Origin: Anthropogastromicrobium sp963604075
GTDB taxonomy: Bacteria > Bacillota > Clostridia > Lachnospirales > Lachnospiraceae
Assembly (NCBI GenBank): GCA_963604075.1
Contig: CAVCPW010000140.1
Coordinates: forward strand, 1 to 7,361
Direction: 5' to 3'
DNA: 7,361 bases
This document shows, piece by piece, positions 1 to 6,296 of this stretch. The position numbers and the translations under genes are program-made. Below the pieces are notes generated by a model, which saw only the letters and a program-made list of their open reading frames with translations, did no database searches and was not told the DNA's origin. How positions within the stretch are numbered: position 1 is the first letter of the stretch; each line of letters begins with the position of its first letter.

Positions 1-297
1 ATGCTCTACCAGATACGTATCGGCCGGTACTGCATCCTGCGTCATAAACAGAATCAAGTCAGCTGTCGATTTTCTCGCTGCCATATCCCTTGTCGCACCA
101 TGATCAAACTCCTCTGGCGAAATGTGATATACTTCCATGTTGGACGGTCGGCGAAAGTCTGTCGGGAAGCCCGCTTCGTCAGTATTTATCACAATAATGC
201 GCCCCACCGGATAGGTCTGTTTTTCCAACCGGTCTATAATCTTTTGAAACTTCTCATCCGGATACTTGGTCGGGATGATTACATCTACTGTTTTCAT
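1..297 (-). CDS. Family 2 glycosyltransferase, rhamnosyltransferase-like (N-terminal 99 codons, truncated by window edge)
   Basis: Reading leftward from 297 gives an open 99-codon frame with no stop at the window edge. It begins MKTVDVIIPTKYPDEKF, the first beta-strand and nucleotide-sugar site of GT-A family 2 enzymes. It continues with 'RLEKQTYPVGRIIVINT', then 'EEFDHGATRDMAA' and 'LILFMTQDAVPAD'. The FDHG-TR and TQDA elements are typical of rhamnosyltransferases (RfbF/RmlF-like) that transfer a dTDP-sugar to a growing surface glycan; QDA takes the place of the DxD metal-binding motif. The donor and acceptor are inferred from family only. The start is uncertain: in-frame ATGs also occur at 306 and 318, and none has a strong ribosome site. 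297 is preferred because family members begin at about 'MKxVDVIIPT'. It lies just after a polymerase-like gene on the same strand, which supports a polysaccharide locus continuing to the left. Confidence 0.88.
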   Translation of the reverse strand, partial: MKTVDVIIPTKYPDEKFQKIIDRLEKQTYPVGRIIVINTDEAGFPTDFRRPSNMEVYHISPEEFDHGATRDMAARKSTADLILFMTQDAVPADTYLVEH

Positions 298-356
298 TTC
301 TTGCATATCTACCCACATTTCTGCCGATATACGGCTTTTTATCGACAATCCTATTC

Positions 357-385
357 AGCATACCACAATATGGCTTTTTTGTAAA
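357..385 (-). promoter_or_regulatory. Predicted promoter for the glycosyltransferase gene
   Basis: On the minus strand a -35 hexamer TTTACA (385-380) and a -10 hexamer TATGCT (362-357) are separated by exactly 17 bp. The -10 is preceded by TG plus one base, the extended -10 element. Transcription would start near 350, about 50 nt before the ATG at 297. It fills the 88-bp gap after the polymerase gene, where no terminator is visible. The glycosyltransferase could therefore be transcribed both by readthrough and from this promoter. This is a motif reading only. Confidence 0.5.
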
Positions 386-386
386 T

Positions 387-1829
387 CTACTTTTTCCCAG
401 TGTACCAATATAATACACCAGTCAATGCAAACCAAAACCATGTTGTCGGCACAGTGAACCATGCTGAAAAGAACGACAATACCAGATACAGTGCAATCTG
501 CGCGTAAAACAAATACAAAATCGGGTTGCTGCTTCGCTTGATTTTTTGAGTGAGTACCGCGCAGAGAGTTCCGAGAATAATGCCAAATAATAAAACTCCG
601 ATCAGTCCAAAATCATAGTACGCATCATAAATTAACGTCAACGTATTGAGCTCAGTGATCGTGACCGGCACCTCGAATGCGACAAGTGACGGGAAAATAA
701 ATTTCATGCCTGTGAGCGCAAACACAGGAAACATCTGCTTTAATCCATAGGCATGTGTGACGGTTCCCTGTGCAAATGCCTGTGTCAGACAATTAAAATT
801 GGAATAATTATTTGCAATATACATATACGCATACTGCACAAAAAGCGGCATGTTCTCATTTTTCATCTGGAAGATGCTATTTAAATAGCCCGGCTCATAA
901 TTTCGCCGTATCGTCATAAAGACTGCTGCCGCAATAACAACCATTGCAATCGCAGCGAAGGATGCAAAAAGTTTCTTTTTATTGACATTTGGACGCATCA
1001 AAAGGAAAATAAGCATCGGAAGCACCAGTGTCAGAATAAATTGAAACTTTGAAACACTTAAAATCGGAATGGAGGCTGATAATATATTATATATAATCAG
1101 CTGAATGGTTTTGCTCTTTCCAAGCATCATTTTCTTCTGGCGATATTTTAACAGATAGATTAGTGTCAGTGAATGCGTAAACATGCAGCTAACGGTAAAA
1201 TAATGTACACCTGAGATATGGAAATGGTCATACGCATGCGTCTCACTTGAAAAAATAGGAACATAGCCAAGTATACATGCCTCTGCGACAAAAGTAGCAA
1301 AAGTAACAAGTGAGACAATACGAATACAAGTAAAGAGTCTTTCCTGAAAGCGTGCTTCCTGTTTAGAATCTACAGTATTCTCTTTGTCTTTGGAATTGCC
1401 ATTGCTACTCTCTATATTATTTTTTCTCCTTTTAGCCTTAAAAAATGCTTCACTATCGAAATCATCCGTGTGCCTTTTGTATCTGCTCTCAATGATCTCG
1501 TATCCTGCCAGAAACAGCAGATAAAAGCCGCTGAAAGAAAGCCACGTCCAAATAGTCCATGAGGACTGCAGTCGACTTAACTGCATGACGGCTAACCCTT
1601 CTCCTGCTGTCCAAAATACGGAAAGCAAAAAGCGAAATGACACAAGGCTTTGATCCATGCGATAAAAATATATGCTCATCACCACGGCTGCTGTCAAAAG
1701 CACACAACCTGCTGCCACAAAAAAACCACTTCGCTCCAGCACGGCACTTACTACGGCAAAAGCGCTATATATGGTATAAGGCAGAAGCACTTTACTGCCT
1801 CTGCCCCCCATATTATTCGCCAAGACCAT
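387..1829 (-). CDS. O-antigen/oligosaccharide repeat-unit polymerase-like membrane protein (Wzy-like)
   Basis: The frame gives 480 residues with about ten to twelve hydrophobic segments. A long charged cytoplasmic-type loop (about residues 115-165, rich in K, N, S and D) splits it into two membrane blocks. The C-terminal part carries 'LIYDAYYDFGLIGVLLFGIILG', then a final pair of helices, the pattern seen in oligosaccharide repeat-unit polymerases. These join lipid-linked glycan repeats on the outer face of the membrane. Such families are divergent, so the assignment is by topology, the Y-DFG-IG motif and the neighbouring glycosyltransferase. A flippase or O-antigen ligase-like role is not excluded. 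I chose ATG 1829 because AGGA (1840-1837) lies 7 nt upstream. An in-frame TTG at 1835 lacks such a site, and ATG 1811 is a later alternative (474 aa). The 5' end overlaps the HPr gene by 17 nt, which suggests translational coupling. Confidence 0.78.
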   Translation of the reverse strand: MVLANNMGGRGSKVLLPYTIYSAFAVVSAVLERSGFFVAAGCVLLTAAVVMSIYFYRMDQSLVSFRFLLSVFWTAGEGLAVMQLSRLQSSWTIWTWLSFSGFYLLFLAGYEIIESRYKRHTDDFDSEAFFKAKRRKNNIESSNGNSKDKENTVDSKQEARFQERLFTCIRIVSLVTFATFVAEACILGYVPIFSSETHAYDHFHISGVHYFTVSCMFTHSLTLIYLLKYRQKKMMLGKSKTIQLIIYNILSASIPILSVSKFQFILTLVLPMLIFLLMRPNVNKKKLFASFAAIAMVVIAAAVFMTIRRNYEPGYLNSIFQMKNENMPLFVQYAYMYIANNYSNFNCLTQAFAQGTVTHAYGLKQMFPVFALTGMKFIFPSLVAFEVPVTITELNTLTLIYDAYYDFGLIGVLLFGIILGTLCAVLTQKIKRSSNPILYLFYAQIALYLVLSFFSAWFTVPTTWFWFALTGVLYWYTGKK

Positions 1830-2076
1830 TTTCAATTCCTGCGATTACGGCCTTTAATGCCTCTTCTTCATCGACACCGTCGCAGACAACTTCAATCTCA
1901 TCCCCGTTTTTTACGCCTGCACCGAGCACACTGAGCACGCTCTTTGCATTCGCAGTAACGTTATTAAACTGGAACTGCACCTTTGACTTGTAGTTCATTG
2001 CGATCTTACATAAGATTCCTGCCGGTCTCAAATGAAATCCTGTCATGTTTTTTACTGTAATTTTCTGACTTACCAT
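1813..2076 (-). CDS. ptsH: HPr, phosphocarrier protein of the sugar phosphotransferase system
   Basis: This 87-residue protein has the normal HPr length (85-90 aa). The active-site His is at residue 15 in 'TGFHLRPAG', followed by Arg17 and Pro18. The regulatory Ser is at residue 46 in 'NAKSVLSVLGAG'. In the family, His15 is phosphorylated by enzyme I and passes phosphate to EIIA domains. Ser46 is the target of HPr kinase/phosphorylase in Firmicutes, and HPr-Ser-P is the co-repressor of CcpA. Phe14 and Leu16 replace the textbook Leu and Ala around the histidine, but His, Arg and Pro are intact, so it should be active. GGAAG (2090-2086) lies 9 nt before the ATG. The gene sits 66 nt after cdaR and its last codons overlap the polymerase start. 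Neither enzyme I nor HPr kinase is present in this window. Confidence 0.95.
   Translation of the reverse strand: MVSQKITVKNMTGFHLRPAGILCKIAMNYKSKVQFQFNNVTANAKSVLSVLGAGVKNGDEIEVVCDGVDEEEALKAVIAGIENGLGE
1837..1840 (-). promoter_or_regulatory. Ribosome binding site deciding the polymerase start
   Basis: AGGA on the minus strand, inside the last codons of the HPr gene, sits 7 nt before ATG 1829. It favours this start over TTG 1835 (too close) and ATG 1811 (too far). Confidence 0.55.
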
Positions 2077-2142
2077 ACTTTTTCTCTTCCTTTCCTTATA
2101 TCACAGAGCAGACAACGCTGCCCGTTTGTGCATATTTGTTCT

Positions 2143-3546
2143 TTATTGCGCAGTCGTCTCGAATGACGAACTAGACTCCTGCGCTGTTGTCTCTGTTTCC
2201 TGTGCTGCATTCTCGGATGATTCTTGCTCTGCCATACTGTCTGGAGTTATCGAAGTGTTTTCCGATGACTCCGCAGTAGTGGTCGTATCAATGATACGCA
2301 CCGATGCAATCACATCACCCGTCAATGTGTATGCACTGTCTAGCACAAGCGTAACCGGAACATTGATATATTCACCTGCTTCAAGCCCTCCAACGTCAAT
2401 CGTTCCCTGAAGTGTCTCCGGATCTAAAATATCCAGATCAGCCTGCAAAGCCTGCAGCGTCACCGTCAATGTCGGCTCTATCAGTTCATACTCGTATCCT
2501 TCTTTTGTATTGATTAACTCAAACTGCTGCGCATCAACCTGAAAGCTCTTTGTTTGAAGCTGCTCCAATTCAATCGTAACAGAAATCGTACCACTTTGTC
2601 CTTCCGATAAAGTAATGCCCTCTGGAAGATACGGCTCAATCGCAATCTCAAACGTTTGACTCTGGCTTGCACCCGTAATATCAAGCTTCTCGCTCGGAAT
2701 ACTGATCGTTGATATGTTTGCAAGTGCTGTCTTGGAACCGGATATAGTCAAAAGCTTCGGCGTATAATCCACCTTGCTGACTACATAACCATCCGCCGGC
2801 GTTCCGCTGCTTCCCGCAATGCTGATGCTGATTTCTTTCGTCTGATTTAGCCCAACTGTCACCTCCACGCTTTCCTGACTGATTGTGAGACCGCTTCCTA
2901 TAAGGACACGGTTATTTCCATCATACAGTGCAAGCTGTGCGGTAACGCTGCCAGTGTCGGAAAGTTCGCTCAGATCCACATTTGCCTTTACCGCTGCCAG
3001 GTTAGAGAATGCACTCGTTGGTCCGCTCACAGTGACGCGTGACGGATTGCTCGACAAAGTCCCGACCTGATACCCCTCGGGCAGCTCATTTGTGGTATTA
3101 AACTGAACTAAATATGTCACTGACTTTAGCGTATCGAGCACTACTTTAACATACCCTTGTGACTGCGGATACTCCCAACTCTGAATATAATTAGCAGATG
3201 GTGTCTTAGCAATCTCGATGCTGACCTTGCTGGCCTCAGGTGCTTCCTTGATGTCACCGATTACCTCGGTCAGATCTGCGGTAACGGTAAAATCATCAGC
3301 AGAGAGATACCGCAAGCGGCTGCGATGCAATTTCACTGGAATCGTAATGGATGTCGGCTTTGAAATTGCCACCATATTTTTCTCGGCTAATCCACTCTCA
3401 TCATATGTGATTGGAACAGTCACACTGCTGGTGATAACCGGATCCTGCGTATTATTTAATACCAGCCACAGAAGAATCGCCAACATAATGCCCAAAAGCC
3501 TCAATGGGATATTTGTAAGAAAGATTTTCTGACTTTTATTTTTCAT
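2143..3546 (-). CDS. cdaR: CdaR, YbbR-domain regulator of the diadenylate cyclase
   Basis: The protein has 467 residues. It starts with a short basic cytoplasmic end and one membrane anchor (about 13-31, 'IPLRLLGIMLAILLWLVL'). About four beta-rich YbbR repeats follow, roughly 36-130, 131-230, 231-328 and 329-420. Beta strands ending in V-x-V/I-x and the GYxV / V-x-GP-type turns are visible, for example 'GYQVGTLSSNPSRVTVSGP'. The last 47 residues or so are a low-complexity Ser/Thr/Glu/Gln tail without predicted fold. In the family, CdaR is a membrane-anchored extracytoplasmic protein that binds CdaA and modulates c-di-AMP production. The ATG overlaps the cdaA end by 11 nt and is preceded by a GGAAGGAAA ribosome site inside cdaA, so the two are probably translated in coupled fashion. 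The assignment is firm from both sequence and position; the repeat boundaries are approximate. Confidence 0.92.
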   Translation of the reverse strand: MKNKSQKIFLTNIPLRLLGIMLAILLWLVLNNTQDPVITSSVTVPITYDESGLAEKNMVAISKPTSITIPVKLHRSRLRYLSADDFTVTADLTEVIGDIKEAPEASKVSIEIAKTPSANYIQSWEYPQSQGYVKVVLDTLKSVTYLVQFNTTNELPEGYQVGTLSSNPSRVTVSGPTSAFSNLAAVKANVDLSELSDTGSVTAQLALYDGNNRVLIGSGLTISQESVEVTVGLNQTKEISISIAGSSGTPADGYVVSKVDYTPKLLTISGSKTALANISTISIPSEKLDITGASQSQTFEIAIEPYLPEGITLSEGQSGTISVTIELEQLQTKSFQVDAQQFELINTKEGYEYELIEPTLTVTLQALQADLDILDPETLQGTIDVGGLEAGEYINVPVTLVLDSAYTLTGDVIASVRIIDTTTTAESSENTSITPDSMAEQESSENAAQETETTAQESSSSFETTAQ

Positions 3547-4402
3547 GCCATTTCCTTCCTTTCTTCAATTTGTCCCACAGCGTTGTTGGTTTGTCTTCTT
3601 TCCTTTCTCCACCAAGCAATGCACGAAGCTGATCACTGTCAACATTTCGATACAGTTGACCGTCTTTTGTCAGCGAAACCTGACCGGTTTCCTCCGATAC
3701 GACCACCGTCAATGCATCGGTCACCTCGCTGATACCAAGTCCAGCGCGGTGTCTCGTTCCAAGCTCTTTGCTGATCGTCTTATTTTCCGACAGTGGCAGA
3801 TAACAGGTAGCCGCTGCAATGCGATTTCCACGGATTACAACCGCACCATCATGAAGCGGAAGGTTGTGTTCAAAGATCTGCACAAGAAGCGGTGCACTGA
3901 CAAGCGCATCCAATAAAATTCCGGTTGCAATATACTCGTTCAACACAAATTTCTGCTCGATGACAATCAAAGCACCCGTCTTGGCACGTCCCATACTAAA
4001 CGATGCCCGCACAATTGCGTCTATCGTGTCATCCTCGTTTTCAAATACCTTATCCTTTGTTCCCGAAATAGAAAATAATTCAAATAAGTGGTTCGTACCA
4101 AGTTGTTCGAGTGCCCGGCGAATCTCCGGCTGAAAAATCACCAGAAGTGCCGTCGCCACATACGGTGCAATCCGGTTAAACACCATTACAATATTGTTTA
4201 ACTGCAGCACAACCGCCAGAACATACATAGCAAAAATTGCTGCCGCACCTTTTAATAGAATCCATGCCCTACTCTGCTTAATCCATAAAATAATATGATA
4301 AATCAGATATGCAAAAATCGCGATCTCCAGGACATCGCTCCATGTCATGGAAGCCGCCGACCAGTGTATATAATTTTCATAAAATTCTTTGATGGCTTCC
4401 AT
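3536..4402 (-). CDS. cdaA: CdaA, membrane-bound diadenylate cyclase
   Basis: This 288-aa protein condenses two ATP into cyclic di-AMP, a second messenger controlling K+ and osmolyte transport and wall homeostasis. Three membrane helices are visible at about 24-40, 46-66 and 69-90. The cytoplasmic DAC (DisA_N) domain starts around residue 91 and ends near 265. The catalytic signatures are intact: DGA at 185-187 in 'LPLHDGAVVIRGNRIAAATC', and RHR at 217-219 in 'ELGTRHRAGLGISEVTDA'. Length and topology match CdaA rather than soluble DisA or CdaS. The ribosome site AAGGA (4414-4410) is 7 nt from the ATG. The gene lies 20 nt after a membrane protein of unknown function and overlaps cdaR by 11 nt. 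The usual third gene of the Firmicutes operon, glmM, is absent here. Confidence 0.96.
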   Translation of the reverse strand: MEAIKEFYENYIHWSAASMTWSDVLEIAIFAYLIYHIILWIKQSRAWILLKGAAAIFAMYVLAVVLQLNNIVMVFNRIAPYVATALLVIFQPEIRRALEQLGTNHLFELFSISGTKDKVFENEDDTIDAIVRASFSMGRAKTGALIVIEQKFVLNEYIATGILLDALVSAPLLVQIFEHNLPLHDGAVVIRGNRIAAATCYLPLSENKTISKELGTRHRAGLGISEVTDALTVVVSEETGQVSLTKDGQLYRNVDSDQLRALLGGERKEDKPTTLWDKLKKGRKWHEK

Positions 4403-4422
4403 CTCTTTGTCCTTTCTCCAGC

Positions 4423-5418
4423 CTATTCGCGGAAGTAATCATCCAGATCACGCGCATCCTCTGAGAAATCTTCAGCCGTATTCGCTTTCCCTGGTGCTGT
4501 TATCGTAGTTACTTTTTTTTCGGTTCGGGCAACAGAATATTTCGGAATTGCCCTGACATAATATACATAATTCTCATCCTCATACTCCAAAAATTCCGTA
4601 TGTGACCCGTCTAGTAAAAAGCAGAACACATGGAGTGCACAGGCAATCAAAACTCCACTGACAATTGAAACACTTAAATACAGCAAATTGACCGTCACAC
4701 CAAATGCCACGTTGCCCACGAGCACGGTCAGCACATAGCATGCCGTTCCAGCCGCGATGGCAATCGCCCATGCATAGGAATATGGAAGCTTTCGAATCAG
4801 ATACACAACCAGAATCGTGATAATCAATGCTGCTATCAATAGCAGCAGGCGCTCATTGTCCCACGCCTCCCTCACGAAATAGGCTACCTTTTCCATCGAA
4901 GTTAATTGCGTTGCTGCCGTCTCAAGGACGGAACTGTTCTGGCGAAGCGTCAAAATCATGCCGGACACAAATATACCAGCTGCTGCCGGAATGACAGCCA
5001 ACGGACTGCACAAAAGTCCAATTGGAATTGCCGCCGCACCGCTTACATTCAGCATTCCTGCCAGACACATGACTGCGATCAGTACAGACTGCTTGGGTTT
5101 AAAGATAAAATACGTCAGCAACAAAAGTAGAAAGAATGCTGCCGTAATCGCACCAGCCTCTACAGAAATCGCCACCATATGAATAATCACAAAAATCCCC
5201 ACTAATAGAGACATTCCTCCGATTGGCACTACTGCTGCCACCAATGTAAAGATACTGATCTCAGCCAAGGCTCGAAGCTGCAAACTATTTGCAAGCTGTC
5301 GGTGAATCAAATAAAATATTAGAAATGCCATCAGACACTTTATGCACACACGCACATATGCCTCATACCGGCCATAAACTTCACTTATTTTTTGCCGAAG
5401 CTCTAGCAGAGCTGTCAT
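4423..5418 (-). CDS. Polytopic membrane protein of unknown function, cotranscribed with cdaA
   Basis: I do not recognise a characterised family. The 331-aa product has about eight to nine hydrophobic segments, at roughly 27-45, 53-75, 77-107 (probably two), 111-130, 133-157, 190-208, 214-234 and 237-270. A soluble stretch around 158-188 separates two membrane blocks. The C-terminal tail of about 60 residues contains an acidic/aromatic patch, 'LEYEDENYVYYVRAIPKYS', then 'RTEKKVTTIT', and ends in Asp/Glu-rich sequence. It looks cytoplasmic and possibly interacting. ATG 5418 is chosen because AAAGGAG (5433-5427) stands 8 nt upstream; the longer frame starting at TTG 5451 has no such support. The gene overlaps the preceding 145-aa gene by 38 nt and ends 20 nt before cdaA. 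Its position suggests a role linked to c-di-AMP synthesis or envelope status, which is inference only. Confidence 0.88.
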   Translation of the reverse strand: MTALLELRQKISEVYGRYEAYVRVCIKCLMAFLIFYLIHRQLANSLQLRALAEISIFTLVAAVVPIGGMSLLVGIFVIIHMVAISVEAGAITAAFFLLLLLTYFIFKPKQSVLIAVMCLAGMLNVSGAAAIPIGLLCSPLAVIPAAAGIFVSGMILTLRQNSSVLETAATQLTSMEKVAYFVREAWDNERLLLLIAALIITILVVYLIRKLPYSYAWAIAIAAGTACYVLTVLVGNVAFGVTVNLLYLSVSIVSGVLIACALHVFCFLLDGSHTEFLEYEDENYVYYVRAIPKYSVARTEKKVTTITAPGKANTAEDFSEDARDLDDYFRE

Positions 5419-5818
5419 TCGTCTGGCTCCTTTCTTCGCAAAAATCCCCAAGTTCCATCAGCTGTTGGCGGTACTGGCGTACCAAAACTGCCGCTGTGCG
5501 GTAACGCCTACTGTAACAGTGTCTCGCAATCACGAGTGCCGTTATCATAAATCCCAGATAAGCAATGACCCAAAGTGCAATAATCATGAGCAATGTATGT
5601 TCTGAAAATGAAGCCATCTCCATGCTGCCTCCCATGCAGACAATCCCCACCAGCGTCAACAATAAATATGCTGCCGTGTAGCTGATCCAAATCTTAATCA
5701 TCTGAAATGACACATAATCCTTTTTCCGGTATCCACAGATCTCAATTGCACGGCGTTCTTCTCTTTTTTTCATCATCGCCGCCTGTGTCATCATGCGGAT
5801 TTTTTCCTCACTGATCAT
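5381..5818 (-). CDS. Small two-helix membrane protein of unknown function, first gene of the cda operon
   Basis: The 145-aa product is not one I recognise. Residues 1-40 are charged and Met/Lys/Arg-rich ('MMKKREERRAIEICGYRKKDY'-like). Two hydrophobic helices follow at about 42-63 and 76-99, joined by a short loop with Gly, Met and Ser. A basic Arg/Tyr-rich segment ('RHCYSRRYR', about 99-107) follows, then a hydrophilic tail. By the positive-inside rule both ends should be cytoplasmic. AGGTGG (5828-5823) lies 4 nt upstream of ATG 5818, a slightly close but purine-rich ribosome site. It is the first gene after a promoter at 5858-5886, and its 3' end overlaps the next membrane gene by 38 nt, so the pair are probably made together. 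A role as an accessory subunit of the larger membrane protein is possible but unproven. Confidence 0.85.
   Translation of the reverse strand: MISEEKIRMMTQAAMMKKREERRAIEICGYRKKDYVSFQMIKIWISYTAAYLLLTLVGIVCMGGSMEMASFSEHTLLMIIALWVIAYLGFMITALVIARHCYSRRYRTAAVLVRQYRQQLMELGDFCEERSQTNDSSARASAKNK
5427..5433 (-). promoter_or_regulatory. Strong ribosome binding site deciding the start of the 331-aa membrane protein
   Basis: AAAGGAG on the minus strand, inside the 3' end of the preceding gene, is 8 nt from ATG 5418. It rules against the in-frame TTG at 5451 and implies a 38-nt gene overlap. Confidence 0.75.
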
Positions 5819-5857
5819 GCATCCACCTCATTCTACGGATTTTTGCTTCTTTCTTAT

Positions 5858-5886
5858 AGTATAACACACATCATTGCATTTTTGTA
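5858..5886 (-). promoter_or_regulatory. Predicted promoter of the cda operon
   Basis: On the minus strand, TATACT (5863-5858) matches 5 of 6 bases of the -10 consensus and is preceded by TGT, an extended -10. The hexamer 17 bp upstream, TACAAA (5886-5881), is a poor -35. A run of A-tracts upstream (about 5889-5905) could act as an UP element. Transcription from near 5851 would give a leader of about 33 nt before ATG 5818. Confidence 0.6.
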
Positions 5887-5900
5887 GAAATTTTTTTATT

Positions 5901-5944
5901 TTTTCATAAAACAAACAGGCCTCTGTGTTCACACACAAAGACCC
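5901..5944 (-). terminator. Intrinsic terminator of the DUF6465-like gene
   Basis: On the minus strand GGGTCTTTGTGT (5944-5933) pairs with ACACAGAGGCCT (5928-5917), 12 pairs including three G-U wobbles. The loop is GTGA, a GNRA tetraloop, and a T-rich tail follows (GTTTGTTTT). On the plus strand the wobbles become A-C mismatches, so the hairpin is directional and belongs to the gene ending at 5981. It insulates that gene from the cda operon promoter immediately downstream. Confidence 0.8.
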
Positions 5945-5980
5945 GCTTATTATCTTATTTTTATACTGAGAACCAATCAA

Positions 5981-6256
5981 TTACAGATCGATGCTTCCAG
6001 TAATCTCTCCGTTGATTACGTAATGAGCCTTTCCTTCCTCTGGCTTTACGTATACCTTTAAGTCAACCAGTTCGGAGAGCTTTCTCTTCATCTCCTTCTT
6101 CCACATCTCCTCAATGCGTGCTGTAATGCTGCTAACGGTAACTTCCTTTCCATACCACTGCAGATAAACCTCTTTAGTCTTTTTTACAGTAGCCTTCTTT
6201 ACGGTTTCCTTTGTCTCTGCAACTGCTACAGTTTCTTTCTTTGCTTTTGCTGCCAT
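5981..6256 (-). CDS. Small DUF6465-like protein with lysine-rich N-terminus
   Basis: This 91-aa protein starts with about 28 residues rich in Ala, Lys, Thr and Val ('MAAKAKKE', then repeats such as 'KKATVKKTKE'), likely disordered and DNA- or RNA-friendly in charge. The compact C-terminal domain begins 'VYLQWYGKEVTVSSI' and ends 'LKVYVKPEEGKAHYVINGE' plus 'TGSIDL'. That order, a Y-x-Q-x-x-G-K-E strand, a charged helix, a VYVKPEE strand and a GxIDL end, matches what I recall of DUF6465 proteins of Lachnospiraceae. No function is established to my knowledge. ATG 6256 has GGAGG (6270-6266) 9 nt upstream; the frame is open further upstream but without a credible start. It is a monocistronic unit: its own promoter region lies to the right and a terminator follows. 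Confidence 0.85.
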   Translation of the reverse strand: MAAKAKKETVAVAETKETVKKATVKKTKEVYLQWYGKEVTVSSITARIEEMWKKEMKRKLSELVDLKVYVKPEEGKAHYVINGEITGSIDL

Positions 6257-6296
6257 ATGTATGATCCTCCCATCTTGGCATATTTTCAATATTTCC

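Noticed and set aside
323..340. GCCG-ATATA-CGGC followed by T's as a plus-strand terminator
   Set aside because: Only a 4-bp stem, and no plus-strand gene precedes it.
1..384. Plus-strand 127-codon open frame at the left edge
   Set aside because: It lies opposite a clear glycosyltransferase reading frame on the minus strand, has Cys/His/Tyr-rich non-protein-like composition and no ribosome site; it is a shadow frame.
2095..2100. Extended -10 (TG-A-TATAAG) as a dedicated ptsH promoter
   Set aside because: No -35 at proper spacing (the hexamer there is GGGCAG), and the start would fall on the ribosome site itself. Readthrough from the operon is the simpler view.
2106..2123. Hairpin between cdaR and ptsH as a terminator
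   Set aside because: GGGCAG/CTGCTC gives only six pairs with one G-U wobble and no T-run follows on the minus strand, so it should not stop transcription. It may be a minor leader structure.
5419..5451. Longer version of the 331-aa membrane protein starting at TTG 5451
   Set aside because: No ribosome site, and the extra 11 residues overlap the preceding gene; a strong AAAGGAG supports ATG 5418.
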